Shown: piece after piece, positions 1 to 8,535 of the stretch | Position numbering within the stretch: the stretch's first letter is position 1 | Layout of the letters: each line of letters begins with the position of its first letter | Assembly (NCBI GenBank): GCA_965603095.1 | Contig: CBFDBQ010000009.1 | Location: 1 to 44,423 of the forward strand | Reading direction: 5' to 3' | Length of the DNA: 44,423 nt | Origin: DAOVVL01 sp965603095 | GTDB taxonomy: Bacteria > Pseudomonadota > Alphaproteobacteria > Rhodospirillales > Magnetovibrionaceae | The notes under the pieces: model-generated | What the model saw: the letters and a program-made list of their open reading frames with translations, nothing else | Database searches by the model: none | What the model was told of the DNA's origin: nothing | Translations under genes and position numbers: made by a program

Positions 1-1
1 T

Positions 2-106
2 GCAGGCCTTCTTTCCGAAGAAATGCTCACCGGTGGCGGTGGTTCCATGGCCGAAGATGGTGCCGCTGATCCCGAGGACGATATCGCCCTAGATAGCAAA
101 GAATAA
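2..106 (+). CDS. recA: RecA recombinase, C-terminal tail (5' truncated)
   Basis: Only the last 34 codons lie in the window; the frame is open from base 2 to the TAA at 104-106. The tail begins AGLLSEEML, which matches the helix near the RecA C-terminus, then runs through a glycine-rich stretch into an acidic end (DPEDDIALDSKE), typical of RecA's regulatory acidic tail. RecA is the ATP-dependent strand-exchange protein and co-protease for LexA. The assignment is helped by the next gene, because recA followed by alaS is a common order in alphaproteobacteria. A strong terminator follows. Identification rests on the tail and the context only; the catalytic core is outside the window. Confidence 0.8.
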   Translation, partial: AGLLSEEMLTGGGGSMAEDGAADPEDDIALDSKE

Positions 107-150
107 TAAACTACCCTCACAGCCGCTTATCCCTTCTCCTATGGCTGTCA

Positions 151-183
151 GGCCCCCCTTGTGCCCTCAAGGGGGGCCGTTTT
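151..183 (+). terminator. Rho-independent terminator of recA
   Basis: An 11-bp perfect GC-rich stem (left arm 151-161, right arm 168-178) with a 6-nt loop is followed by GTTTT. It lies 45 bp after the recA stop and separates recA from alaS. Confidence 0.9.
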
Positions 184-196
184 GCTTGTGATCTTT

Positions 197-233
197 AGCC
201 CCTTCAGTCGGTGGACACTCCATTGAAAGGGCT
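197..233 (+). other. Imperfect inverted repeat in the alaS leader
   Basis: AGCCCCTTCA (197-206) pairs with TGAAAGGGCT (224-233) with one mismatch and a 17-nt loop. It lies between the recA terminator and alaS, 46 nt before the start codon. It could be a leader hairpin or an operator. There is no poly-T after it and no T-box specifier structure visible. Confidence 0.3.
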
Positions 234-279
234 GTAAAAGCAGATGTTTATATATTCAAGTAGGGCTAGCTAAAAACAC

Positions 280-2955
280 ATGCAAACAACCAATGATATC
301 CGCAAAGCGTTTATGGATTTCTTCGTAGCCAATGGCCACGAAGAGGTAGATTCCAGCCCGCTGGTTCCCCACAATGACCCGACATTGATGTTTACCAATG
401 CCGGAATGGTGCAGTTCAAGAACGTATTTACCGGGCTAGAAACAAGGCCATATAATCGCGCCGTTACTAGCCAAAAATGCGTTCGCGCCGGCGGCAAACA
501 TAACGACCTTGAAAATGTTGGCCATACCGCACGTCACCACACTTTTTTTGAAATGATGGGCAATTTCTCCTTTGGTGATTATTTTAAAGATGTTGCCATT
601 GAGCTTGCATGGAACATGTTGACCAAAGAATTTGGCCTGCCCGCGGATAGACTTATTGCCACCGTCTATCATGATGACGATCAGGCATTTGATCTCTGGA
701 AAAAAATCGCAGGCCTGCCTGATAAGCGCATTATCCGCATTTCCACCTCAGATAATTTTTGGTCCATGGGCGAAACCGGCCCTTGTGGCCCGTGTTCGGA
801 AATATTTTATGACCATGGCGATAAAATTCTCGGTGGCCCACCCGGAAGCCCGGACGAAGATGGTGATCGGGTTGTCGAAATTTGGAACCTGGTCTTTATG
901 CAGTATGACCAGTCAGCTCCTGGTGCAAGGACTGATTTACCCAAACCCTCAATCGATACCGGCATGGGGTTGGAACGATTAGCCGCCGTTATGCAGGGCA
1001 CCCATGATAATTATGACATAGATTTAATGCGCTCGCTTATTTTGGCATCAGCTGATGCTACTAATTCAGAACCCGATGGTGAGCACAAGATTTCGCATCG
1101 GGTAATCGCCGACCATTTGCGTTCGACCGCGTTTCTTATTGCCGATGGGGTTTTACCATCTAACGAAGGGCGCGGTTATGTTCTGCGCCGTATCATGCGC
1201 CGGGCCATGCGCCATGCCCATATGATTGGTGCAAGCGACCCTGTGATATATCGCCTAGTTTCATCGCTAGTTGCAAAAATGGGCGCGGCCTTTCCTGAGC
1301 TTGGTCGGGCCGAGGCATTAATAAGTGAAACCATAAAAATGGAAGAAGGCCGCTTTCAAAAAACCTTGGACCGTGGGTTAAAGCTATTAGATGAAGCCAC
1401 CGATGGAATGGCAGACGGAAGCCAGCTTGATGGTGAAACCGCATTTAAACTTTATGATACCTACGGCTTTCCATTGGACCTGACCGAAGATGCATTAAAA
1501 CCAAAATCCATCAGCGTCGACGAAGATGGATTTAATGCCGCCATGAAACGCCAAAAAATAGCCGCCCGTGCCGCATGGAAAGGTTCGGGCGAGGCCGCCA
1601 CCGAAGAAGTATGGTTTGATGTTTTGGACGATGTTGGCGCAACAGAATTTCTTGGTTACGAGTTCGAGCAAGCCGAAGGCAAAATTGTTGCCATAATAAA
1701 AGACGGCGCGCGTGTAACCGAGGCCACCCGCGGTGATGAAGTTGCAATAATAACCAACCAAACCCCGTTTTACGGCGAAAGCGGCGGGCAAATGGGCGAC
1801 ATAGGTGAAATTAGTGGGGGTGAAATTAGCGGTGATGGGTTTTCTGTAAAAATAACCGATACCCAGAAAAAATTGGGCAAACTGCATGTTCATTTGGGAA
1901 TAACTAATGGCGGGTCTATCAAGGTTGGCGATGATGTTATCTGCATGGTCAACCACGCACGGCGCTCAGAGCTTCGCGCAAATCATTCGGCAACTCATCT
2001 TTTGCACGCGGCCCTTCGCCTAGAACTGGGTGAGCATGTTATGCAAAAAGGCTCGCAAGTTTCGGGCGATAGATTGCGTTTTGATATAAGCCACCCAATG
2101 GGCGTGACGCCAGAACAAATTGCCGACGTTGAATTAATGGTCAACGGACAGGTTCGTGCCAATACCATGGTCGAAACCAAACTGATGACCCCGAGCGAGG
2201 CCCAAGCAAATGGTGCCATGGCGTTGTTTGGTGAAAAATATGGCGATGAAGTGCGTGTGGTTTCCATGGGCAATGAGCCCGAGCAGGGAGCAGATGGCCT
2301 AGGCAGCGGTTCTTTCTCGGTAGAGCTTTGTGGCGGCACCCACGTTAAGCGTACCGGCGACATTGGTTTGCTAAAAGTTGTTTCCGAAGGTGCGGTTGCA
2401 TCCGGCGTAAGGCGGATTGAGGCCCTTACCGGCGCCGCTGCGGTTGAATATATGGAAGGCCAAGAAGAAACACTGGCCCGGGCCGCAGAATTTTTAAAAG
2501 CCAAACCCGCCGATGTACCGGAACGGGTTAGCCAGCTAATCGAAGACCGTAAAAAACTTGAGCGCGAAGTTACCGAGCTTAGAAAAAAACTAGCTTCCGG
2601 TGGCGGCGATGGCGGCGGCGAAACAAAAGATGTGGGCGGCATCGCCTATGCGGCAAAGATGTTGGGTGATATCCCGGCCAAAGAATTAAAAGGCATGGCG
2701 GACGATATAAAAAAACAAATCAAGTCCGGCGTTGTTGCCTTGGTCGCGGTATCCGATGGCAAGGCATCCTTGGTGGTTGGGGTTACCGATGATTTAACCG
2801 ATAAATTAAACGCGGTTGAATTAGTCCGCCTTGGTTCCGAAGCCGTCGGCGGCAAAGGTGGTGGCGGCAGGCCGGATATGGCCCAAGCCGGCGGGCCAGA
2901 CGGTGGCAAGGCCAGCGCAGCACTGGAAGCGATAGAAAAAGCTATCGGTACCTAA
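280..2955 (+). CDS. alaS: Alanyl-tRNA synthetase
   Basis: Charges tRNA-Ala with alanine in the cytoplasm and edits mischarged Ser or Gly. The 891-residue length is close to the family norm (E. coli 876). The N-terminus carries the class II catalytic core (PLVPHNDPTLMFTNAGM; TRPYNRAVTSQKCVRAGG). The editing-domain zinc motif is complete: HSATH at about 569-573 and CGGTH at about 684-688. The C-terminal DHHA1-like part has the glycine-rich GGKGGGGRPDMAQAGG motif. The ATG at 280 has only a weak ribosome-binding site, but the protein begins exactly where homologues begin. It stands alone between the recA terminator and the convergent ppiA. Confidence 0.98.
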   Translation: MQTTNDIRKAFMDFFVANGHEEVDSSPLVPHNDPTLMFTNAGMVQFKNVFTGLETRPYNRAVTSQKCVRAGGKHNDLENVGHTARHHTFFEMMGNFSFGDYFKDVAIELAWNMLTKEFGLPADRLIATVYHDDDQAFDLWKKIAGLPDKRIIRISTSDNFWSMGETGPCGPCSEIFYDHGDKILGGPPGSPDEDGDRVVEIWNLVFMQYDQSAPGARTDLPKPSIDTGMGLERLAAVMQGTHDNYDIDLMRSLILASADATNSEPDGEHKISHRVIADHLRSTAFLIADGVLPSNEGRGYVLRRIMRRAMRHAHMIGASDPVIYRLVSSLVAKMGAAFPELGRAEALISETIKMEEGRFQKTLDRGLKLLDEATDGMADGSQLDGETAFKLYDTYGFPLDLTEDALKPKSISVDEDGFNAAMKRQKIAARAAWKGSGEAATEEVWFDVLDDVGATEFLGYEFEQAEGKIVAIIKDGARVTEATRGDEVAIITNQTPFYGESGGQMGDIGEISGGEISGDGFSVKITDTQKKLGKLHVHLGITNGGSIKVGDDVICMVNHARRSELRANHSATHLLHAALRLELGEHVMQKGSQVSGDRLRFDISHPMGVTPEQIADVELMVNGQVRANTMVETKLMTPSEAQANGAMALFGEKYGDEVRVVSMGNEPEQGADGLGSGSFSVELCGGTHVKRTGDIGLLKVVSEGAVASGVRRIEALTGAAAVEYMEGQEETLARAAEFLKAKPADVPERVSQLIEDRKKLEREVTELRKKLASGGGDGGGETKDVGGIAYAAKMLGDIPAKELKGMADDIKKQIKSGVVALVAVSDGKASLVVGVTDDLTDKLNAVELVRLGSEAVGGKGGGGRPDMAQAGGPDGGKASAALEAIEKAIGT

Positions 2956-2971
2956 AGTTTATTGAAATTAG

Positions 2972-2995
2972 TTATTTAGCGCCCTACTTAGCGTC
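2972..2995 (-). repeat. Degenerate tandem duplication across the ppiA stop codon
   Basis: Read on the minus strand, the last codons GAC GCT AAG TAG are followed in frame by GGC GCT AAA TAA. This is a 12-bp repeat with 9/12 identity that supplies a second stop. Three differences, all transitions. See the finding on stop-codon duplications. Confidence 0.5.
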
Positions 2996-3547
2996 TACCG
3001 CAACCTGCATGCGTACGATAATATCGGGATCGCCCTCAATTTCACCGTTGTAACGCTTGGAACCTTTTTTAATCTGGTGAACCCAGTTCATTCCATCAAT
3101 AACCTTGCCCCATATGGTATAGGCACCGTTAAGGTGGGGTGCCCGATCAAGCATTATAAAAAACTGTGAATCGGCACTGTTGATGTCTTGGGATCGCGCC
3201 GCACCAAGCGTTCCTTCTTCGAACGTTAGTTTATCTGAAAATTCCGCCGGAAGATTTTGCCCTGAGCCACCGGTTCCATCACCATCGGGGTCGCCGGTTT
3301 GCGCCATGAAGCCTTCTATTACGCGGTGGAATGTAAGCCCATCGTAAAATCCTTCGCGGGTCAATTCTTTGAACCGTGCCACATGCTTGGGCGCAACCTC
3401 CGAATATAATTCAATTGTTACCCGACCATCCTTGAGGTCAAGAAACAGGGTGTTTTCCGGGTCTTTTATTTCGGCTGAGACGGCTTCATCGGCCATGGTG
3501 AATGCTCCAATACAAATAGCGACAAGAAGTGCGGTGAATTTATTCAT
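2984..3547 (-). CDS. Periplasmic cyclophilin-type peptidyl-prolyl isomerase
   Basis: Catalyses cis-trans isomerisation of Xaa-Pro bonds during folding of exported proteins. The cyclophilin core is clear: FKELTREGFYDGLTFHRVIEGFMAQTGDPDGDGTGG carries the active-site Arg and the FMxQxGD motif, followed by SQFFIMLDRAPHLNGAYTIWGKV. The ATG at 3547 is chosen over an upstream in-frame start because GAGGA lies just ahead and because translation then opens with a signal peptide (MNKFTALLVAICIGAFTMADEAVSA). The 187-residue size fits PpiA/PpiB-type proteins. It is convergent with alaS. The last codons are tandemly duplicated past the stop. Confidence 0.93.
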   Translation of the reverse strand: MNKFTALLVAICIGAFTMADEAVSAEIKDPENTLFLDLKDGRVTIELYSEVAPKHVARFKELTREGFYDGLTFHRVIEGFMAQTGDPDGDGTGGSGQNLPAEFSDKLTFEEGTLGAARSQDINSADSQFFIMLDRAPHLNGAYTIWGKVIDGMNWVHQIKKGSKRYNGEIEGDPDIIVRMQVAVDAK

Positions 3548-3628
3548 GTTATCCTCGGTTGGCCATAGCATAGCCATTGTGTGAAAAACAAATCAAGATT
3601 TTGGGTTAGATTATTTTTTTGTAGCAAC

Positions 3629-4171
3629 TTAATCAAATAGCGCGTCAATTTCATCCTGAGAAATGGCTTTATTGCTAGGCAGGGCAGGGCCATGAAGAAG
3701 TTTTTCATCATCGGTTTTTGATGAAACTGCAATTTCCACTTTTTCTAATTCGTCCTTGCCCCATACTTCGGCAAGTGCGTTAACCCGGTCTTCAACATAA
3801 GTTAGCGAACGCGCAACCGTGGTAACGCGTTGACCGGTCAAATCTTGAAAACTACAAGCCTGAATTATATCCATGTCGTTTTCTGATAGTTTGTCCAGAA
3901 CCGCGATTATTTTTGGATCGGTTATTTCTTTGCGTAAATCGCCTAACAGGTTTTCATTTTTTTCTGCACACTCCATTATGGTGTTGGATGCTTCGTCGGT
4001 GGTTCTAACCACGGCATCAAGCTGTTCGGACATTGTTTCGAACTGGTGCTCTTCATCCGCCGGGCGGGACATTTTAGCAATTTCTTCGCGTACGCGATTG
4101 ATATAGCTAAGAAGCCCCACTAGCTCATTTCTGAGGGCTTCTTGGTTCTCCTTGTCCATTGGTGCAGTCAT
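3629..4171 (-). CDS. cheZ: CheZ-like phospho-CheY phosphatase
   Basis: Predicted to dephosphorylate a CheY-type response regulator. It is a 180-residue, mainly helical protein. The diagnostic CheZ motif SFQDLTGQRVT holds the expected catalytic Asp (D110) and Gln (Q114). The C-terminal peptide AISQDEIDALFD (169-180) resembles the CheY-binding peptides at the C-terminus of CheZ and the N-terminus of FliM, separated from the core by a flexible linker. No flagellar or chemotaxis genes lie nearby, so its regulator partner is encoded elsewhere. The start is uncertain: the ATG at 4171 and an in-frame ATG at 4159 are both possible and neither has a strong ribosome-binding site. Confidence 0.85.
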   Translation of the reverse strand: MTAPMDKENQEALRNELVGLLSYINRVREEIAKMSRPADEEHQFETMSEQLDAVVRTTDEASNTIMECAEKNENLLGDLRKEITDPKIIAVLDKLSENDMDIIQACSFQDLTGQRVTTVARSLTYVEDRVNALAEVWGKDELEKVEIAVSSKTDDEKLLHGPALPSNKAISQDEIDALFD

Positions 4172-4274
4172 TTTTTGTCCATTTTATTTGGGGAAATTGC
4201 TGTAAACCCTTGTTTTAAGGGACTTTCCCATATTTAAATTCATTATGCCTTATAAGTATTGGCCACCCTTGCTT

Positions 4275-4299
4275 AAAAAAACCTTTTTTTCAAGGTTTT
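4275..4299 (-). terminator. Weak AT-rich terminator-like hairpin
   Basis: On the minus strand AAAACCTT and AAGGTTTTTT form a short stem followed by T residues, about 30 bp past the stop of the gene ending at 4329. The low GC content makes this tentative. Confidence 0.35.
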
Positions 4300-4328
4300 G
4301 AAGGATAAAAATCAAAATTTAAGCTGGC

Positions 4329-4667
4329 TTATCCGTTTTGACCATTACCACTGTTGCTTTCGGGGTCTTCGTCTTTTCCCTCTCTCAGCAGGGTTTTGAT
4401 GGCTAGCGCATAAAGCTTTTGCTTATGCTCATCGGATAAATCATCCAATATTTTGGCCTTGGCGGTACGTACCTTCATGGCGTGTTGGATAAGTTCTTGG
4501 CGTTCGGGCGTCATTACGTCGCCAATGTTTGCACGCAGTTGTTGCATCTCTTTTTCTTTGGCGGTCATGCTAGCGGTTATTTTTCGCTCTTTGCTACGCT
4601 GGACAGCAGACTTGCGAGCTTTTTCATCTAAAAATAGCGACATGAATGCGTTTGAAAACTTGCCCAT
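4329..4667 (-). CDS. Small charged helical protein of unknown function
   Basis: 112 residues that I do not recognise. A good ribosome-binding site (GGGAG, 6 nt before ATG) supports the start. The protein is rich in Lys, Arg and Glu and predicted mostly helical (KEKEMQQLRANIGDVMTPERQELIQHAMKVRTAKAKILDDLSDE), with no signal peptide or membrane segment. The C-terminus is a polar tail (DEDPESNSGNGQNG). It lies upstream of and co-directional with the CheZ-like gene, separated by 157 bp that contain a possible weak terminator, so co-transcription is not assured. The clean start signal and lack of stops make it a likely real gene. Confidence 0.65.
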   Translation of the reverse strand: MGKFSNAFMSLFLDEKARKSAVQRSKERKITASMTAKEKEMQQLRANIGDVMTPERQELIQHAMKVRTAKAKILDDLSDEHKQKLYALAIKTLLREGKDEDPESNSGNGQNG

Positions 4668-4744
4668 TTAACACTCCCAATGGCGTGATTCGTTACTTGC
4701 TATCCTACCCCACGGTTGTTGCTTGCGGCAAATCAGTGGTGTAA

Positions 4745-6073
4745 ATGATGGTTATGACCAATATCTCATCAAACCATACCCCGGCCCAGTTGTTGAAGAA
4801 TCTTTTTAACGTGGCCGTAAATGCCGCCAGCCCAAGCGGGACTTTGGCCAGTTTCCTGCCAGAAAAAAATCTCAAAAAAAATAGTGGCCGTATTGTGGTA
4901 ATTGGTGCTGGAAAGGCAGCCGCGTCCATGGCGTCAGCCCTTGAAGATGCCCTTGAACAGGCATGGGGAGAAAAGGGCAAAGGCATGGATATCGATGGTC
5001 TTGTTGTCACCCCATACGCCCACGGTGTGCCAACCAAATGGATAGAGGTGGTTGAGGCCGCGCACCCTGTTCCCGACGATGAAGGCGAAGCAGTTGCCAA
5101 ACGTTTGCTGACGCGCGTCTCAAACCTTTCCCATGAGGACATGGTGTTGTGCCTAATATCTGGTGGCGGTTCTGCATTAATGGCGTTGCCGGCTGATGGT
5201 CTTACACTTGCCGATAAGCGCGACATCAACACTAAACTTTTGAAATCTGGCGCCGCCATTGATGAGATGAATACGGTGCGCAAGCACCTTTCGGCCATAA
5301 AGGGTGGGCGCCTTGGCGTTCAGGCAAATCCAGCCCGCGTCGTTACCTTGGCCATTTCTGATGTTCCGGGTGATGATCCATCGGTAATAGCATCCGGTCC
5401 TACGGTTGCTGACCCAACAACTTACGGCGATGCCTTGGCCATATTGGATAAATATTCAATTAGCCCATCTAAAAATGTTGCTCGCGTTCTTGAAGAAGGA
5501 AAAGCCGGAAAAAGAGATGAAACCCCCAAACCCGGTGACGCCCGGTTAGAAGGATGCGAGGTGCATATAATTGCGACACCGGCGTTATCGCTTGCGGCGG
5601 CGGGCGAGGTTGCCCAAAAGGCAGGATATACCATAAAAATGCTGGGCGATAATATAGAGGGCGAGGCCCGTGAAATTGGCCGCCAACACGCGCGGCTGGC
5701 GATTGCGGCGGCAAATTCTGGCGATAAAAAAATTGCAATTATTTCCGGCGGGGAAACCACCGTCACCGTAAAGGGTAATGGCAGGGGTGGGCGTAACGCC
5801 GAATACCTGTTGGGGGTGGCAATTGAACTTGGTGGCCATCCGGATATTTATGCCATTGCCTGCGATAGCGATGGGATTGACGGCACCGAAGACAACGCCG
5901 GTGCGCTATGTGGCCCAAATACCTTGGCCCGGGCCAGATTAATCGGGCTGGATGCGCCAGCTATGCTGGCAAACAATGATGCCTATTCATTTTTTGAAAA
6001 ATTGGGCGATCTTGTTATAACTGGTCCAACCCGCACTAATGTTAACGATTTTAGATGTATTCTTGTGGGATGA
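4745..6073 (+). CDS. Glycerate 2-kinase (GckA/TtuD, MOFRL family)
   Basis: Phosphorylates D-glycerate to 2-phosphoglycerate; family members are often annotated as hydroxypyruvate reductase TtuD. The 442-residue protein has both parts of the family: an N-terminal kinase domain (VIGAGKAAASMASALE near 55-70; CLISGGGSALMALP; AISDVPGDDPSVIASGPTV) and a C-terminal MOFRL domain (ISGGETTVTVKGNGRGGRNAEY; ACDSDGIDGTEDNAGA). Pyruvate kinase follows 77 bp downstream on the same strand, which makes functional sense because 2-phosphoglycerate feeds enolase and then pyruvate kinase. Three in-frame ATGs lie within the first four codons (4745, 4748, 4754) and the exact start is undecided. It ends with a double stop TGATAA. 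Confidence 0.92.
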   Translation: MMVMTNISSNHTPAQLLKNLFNVAVNAASPSGTLASFLPEKNLKKNSGRIVVIGAGKAAASMASALEDALEQAWGEKGKGMDIDGLVVTPYAHGVPTKWIEVVEAAHPVPDDEGEAVAKRLLTRVSNLSHEDMVLCLISGGGSALMALPADGLTLADKRDINTKLLKSGAAIDEMNTVRKHLSAIKGGRLGVQANPARVVTLAISDVPGDDPSVIASGPTVADPTTYGDALAILDKYSISPSKNVARVLEEGKAGKRDETPKPGDARLEGCEVHIIATPALSLAAAGEVAQKAGYTIKMLGDNIEGEAREIGRQHARLAIAAANSGDKKIAIISGGETTVTVKGNGRGGRNAEYLLGVAIELGGHPDIYAIACDSDGIDGTEDNAGALCGPNTLARARLIGLDAPAMLANNDAYSFFEKLGDLVITGPTRTNVNDFRCILVG

Positions 6074-6150
6074 TAAGCGCACGACAGGGAAATTATTTGT
6101 TTTAATTGATATAAAAAGGAAAAGTCTGGCGCAAAAACGACCGGGGCTTT

Positions 6151-7578
6151 ATGTTCAAGGGCATGAGAAGAAATAGAAACGCAAAAATTATCGCAACATT
6201 GGGGCCCGGGCGGTCTTCTGAAGATGATATCGCCAATTTGTTTGAGGCAGGTGCCGATGTATTTAGGTTAAACTTTTCCCACGGCGTGCATGACGACCAT
6301 AGGCGTCGTTATGAAACAATTCGTAAACTGGAAAGCAGGTTTTCTCGTCCCATTGGCATCCTAATGGATTTACAAGGGCCAAAGTTACGTGTGGGCGAGT
6401 TTGAGAATAAAAGGGTGATGCTTGAAACCGGTCAGCCATTTCGTCTTGAGCTAACCAATAACAAGGGCAATGAAACAATTGCCTCGTTACCGCACCCAGA
6501 AATTTTTGCAGCTTTGCGCCAAGACATGGATCTTTTAATAGATGATGGAAAAATCCGTCTTCGGGTTGAAAAAGCAGGCAAAGATTTTGCCGAAACCATA
6601 GTTATTAATGGCGGTGAAGTTTCAAACCACAAAGGCGTTAACGTTCCCAGTGCCGAACTGGCCCTTTCGGCAATGACTGAAAAAGATCATCACGATTTAA
6701 AAGTCGGACTTGAACTTGGTGTTGATTGGGTTGCTCTTTCTTTTGTTCAGCGTCCGGCTGACATTGAACAGGTGAAATCAATTGTAAAAGGCCGCGCCGG
6801 TGTAATGGCAAAGCTAGAAAAACCCAGCGCCATAGAATATTTGCACGATATTGTTGAACAGGCTGATGCAATTATGGTTGCCCGTGGTGACCTTGGGGTT
6901 GAGCTTCCGCCCGAAGATGTTCCGGTGCAACAAAAACGTATTATTAATTCATGTCGGCAATCGGGTAAGCCAGTTGTGGTTGCAACCCAGATGCTTGATT
7001 CAATGGTTCATTCACCAACCCCAACCCGGGCCGAAGCCTCTGACGTTGCCACCGCAATTTATGATGGCGCCGATGCGGTAATGCTTTCGGCTGAAACAGC
7101 CGTTGGTGATTTTCCAATTGAATCTGTTGCCATGATGGACCGTATTATTGGCAGGGTTGAACGCGACCATATTTATCGCAAAATGATTGATAATTCTCGC
7201 TCAATGCCCGATGCCACACCAGCTGATGCCATAAGTGCCGCCGCCCGCCAGGTTGCGGATACTATCTCAGCCCAAGCGATTGTTTCATTTTCATCTACTG
7301 GTTCGACCACCGAGCGAATTTCCCGCGAACGTCCGTCGGTACCTATTTTGGGTCTAACCCCAAATTTGCCCGTTGCCAGAAAACTTTCTCTTGTTTGGGG
7401 GGTTCATTCAATGCGAACCCGTGATGTGGACAGCTTTGGTGAAATGATGGGTAAATCTGTCAGGGTTTCAATTCGAGAAGAATTTGCCCTAAAGGGCGAT
7501 ACCATTGTCATTGTTGCCGGTATTCCATTTGGTAGCCCCGGTGGTACAAACATCGTACATATTGCCACCGTCGACTAA
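6151..7578 (+). CDS. pyk: Pyruvate kinase
   Basis: Converts phosphoenolpyruvate and ADP to pyruvate and ATP, the last step of glycolysis. Conserved blocks are in order: KIIATLGPGRSS, FRLNFSHG, ILMDLQGPKLRVG, DWVALSFVQRPADI, MAKLEKPSA, MVARGDLGVELP and VATQMLDSM, then the C-terminal allosteric domain. The length of 475 residues is typical. The ATG at 6151 is used; a second in-frame ATG at 6163 is also possible. It is probably co-transcribed with the glycerate kinase gene upstream. Confidence 0.97.
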   Translation: MFKGMRRNRNAKIIATLGPGRSSEDDIANLFEAGADVFRLNFSHGVHDDHRRRYETIRKLESRFSRPIGILMDLQGPKLRVGEFENKRVMLETGQPFRLELTNNKGNETIASLPHPEIFAALRQDMDLLIDDGKIRLRVEKAGKDFAETIVINGGEVSNHKGVNVPSAELALSAMTEKDHHDLKVGLELGVDWVALSFVQRPADIEQVKSIVKGRAGVMAKLEKPSAIEYLHDIVEQADAIMVARGDLGVELPPEDVPVQQKRIINSCRQSGKPVVVATQMLDSMVHSPTPTRAEASDVATAIYDGADAVMLSAETAVGDFPIESVAMMDRIIGRVERDHIYRKMIDNSRSMPDATPADAISAAARQVADTISAQAIVSFSSTGSTTERISRERPSVPILGLTPNLPVARKLSLVWGVHSMRTRDVDSFGEMMGKSVRVSIREEFALKGDTIVIVAGIPFGSPGGTNIVHIATVD

Positions 7579-7629
7579 TTTCTTTTCTACCATAAAATAC
7601 GCTAAAGATTTATCCAGGACCTCCCGCCA

Positions 7630-8505
7630 ATGCTTTATCAGCTATTTACAATTGTAGTCCCCGTATTTGTGTGTGCCTCAATTGGGTTTTTCTGGGCTAA
7701 ATCAGGCCGTCACTACGACACCGAAATGGTTACTAGCTTGGTATCAACCATTGGGGTTCCGGCGCTGGTTCTATCAACGCTACTGACGGTGGATATAGAT
7801 ATTTCTGCCCTTGCCCAAATGGCAGGGGCTACCGTCGGGTTTTTAGTTTTAATGTCTATAGCAGGATTTATCTTGCTAAAATTTATGGGTTATTCGGTGC
7901 GGGCATTTTTACCTGCGTTGGTGTTTCCCAATACCGGTAATGTAGGCATTCCACTTTCCTTGTTTGCATTTGGCGCAGAAGGAATGGCGTTGGCGGTTGC
8001 ATATTTTTCTGTTTGTATTGTTTTTCAGTTTACCGTTGGCGTTGCGGTTGCATCTGGTTCGGCTTCACCTAAATCATTATTACGGGTACCAACGCTGTAT
8101 GCGGTGGCCTTGGCGATTTTTATTATAATAACCGGAATCAAGCTTCCCGAATGGGCAATTAATACCTTTGATTTGCTGGGTGGCTTTGCAATTCCATTGA
8201 TGCTCATTACCCTTGGTATTTCTCTTGCTCGTTTGCAAATATCAACTTTTGGTAAAACTTTTCTTATATCGTCATTCCGCTTGCTAGTTGGCTTTGGTAT
8301 TTCGATAGCATTGGCCGAAGCAATGGGATTAGAGGGCATCATGCGTGGCGTTCTAATTTTGCAATCAACACTGCCAGTGGCTGTTTTCAATTATCTTTTT
8401 GCCCAGAAATACAACACCGATCCAGAAACGGTGGCCGGTGCCGTTGTGCTTTCGACCGTAATGTCGTTTGCTACATTGCCATTACTGCTATGGTTTTTAT
8501 TATAA
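7630..8505 (+). CDS. AEC-family permease
   Basis: A 291-residue integral membrane protein with about ten hydrophobic segments. The N-terminal PVFVCASIGFFWAKSG and the PALVFPNTGNVGIPLSLFAFG segment are characteristic of the auxin efflux carrier (AEC) family, which exports or exchanges small organic acids in bacteria. The substrate cannot be read from sequence. The start has CCAGGA a few bases upstream. It is followed 30 bp later by another permease on the same strand, and could be co-transcribed with pyk 51 bp upstream. Confidence 0.88.
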   Translation: MLYQLFTIVVPVFVCASIGFFWAKSGRHYDTEMVTSLVSTIGVPALVLSTLLTVDIDISALAQMAGATVGFLVLMSIAGFILLKFMGYSVRAFLPALVFPNTGNVGIPLSLFAFGAEGMALAVAYFSVCIVFQFTVGVAVASGSASPKSLLRVPTLYAVALAIFIIITGIKLPEWAINTFDLLGGFAIPLMLITLGISLARLQISTFGKTFLISSFRLLVGFGISIALAEAMGLEGIMRGVLILQSTLPVAVFNYLFAQKYNTDPETVAGAVVLSTVMSFATLPLLLWFLL

Positions 8506-8516
8506 TATTTTTATTA
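8494..8516 (+). repeat. Direct repeat at the AEC permease stop
   Basis: TTTTTATTA occurs at 8494-8502, before the TAA, and again at 8508-8516 with a 14-bp period. It is AT-rich, so chance is possible. Confidence 0.25.
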
Positions 8517-8535
8517 ACTCAAATGGGGTGAAGCA

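Noticed and set aside
197..279. T-box or other riboswitch for alaS
   Set aside because: No specifier loop, T-box sequence or terminator/antiterminator pair is visible; T-boxes are rare outside Gram-positives.
1995..2642. Long open frame antisense to alaS, 215 codons
   Set aside because: It lies wholly within alaS, has serine/proline-biased translation typical of antisense frames, and no ribosome-binding site.
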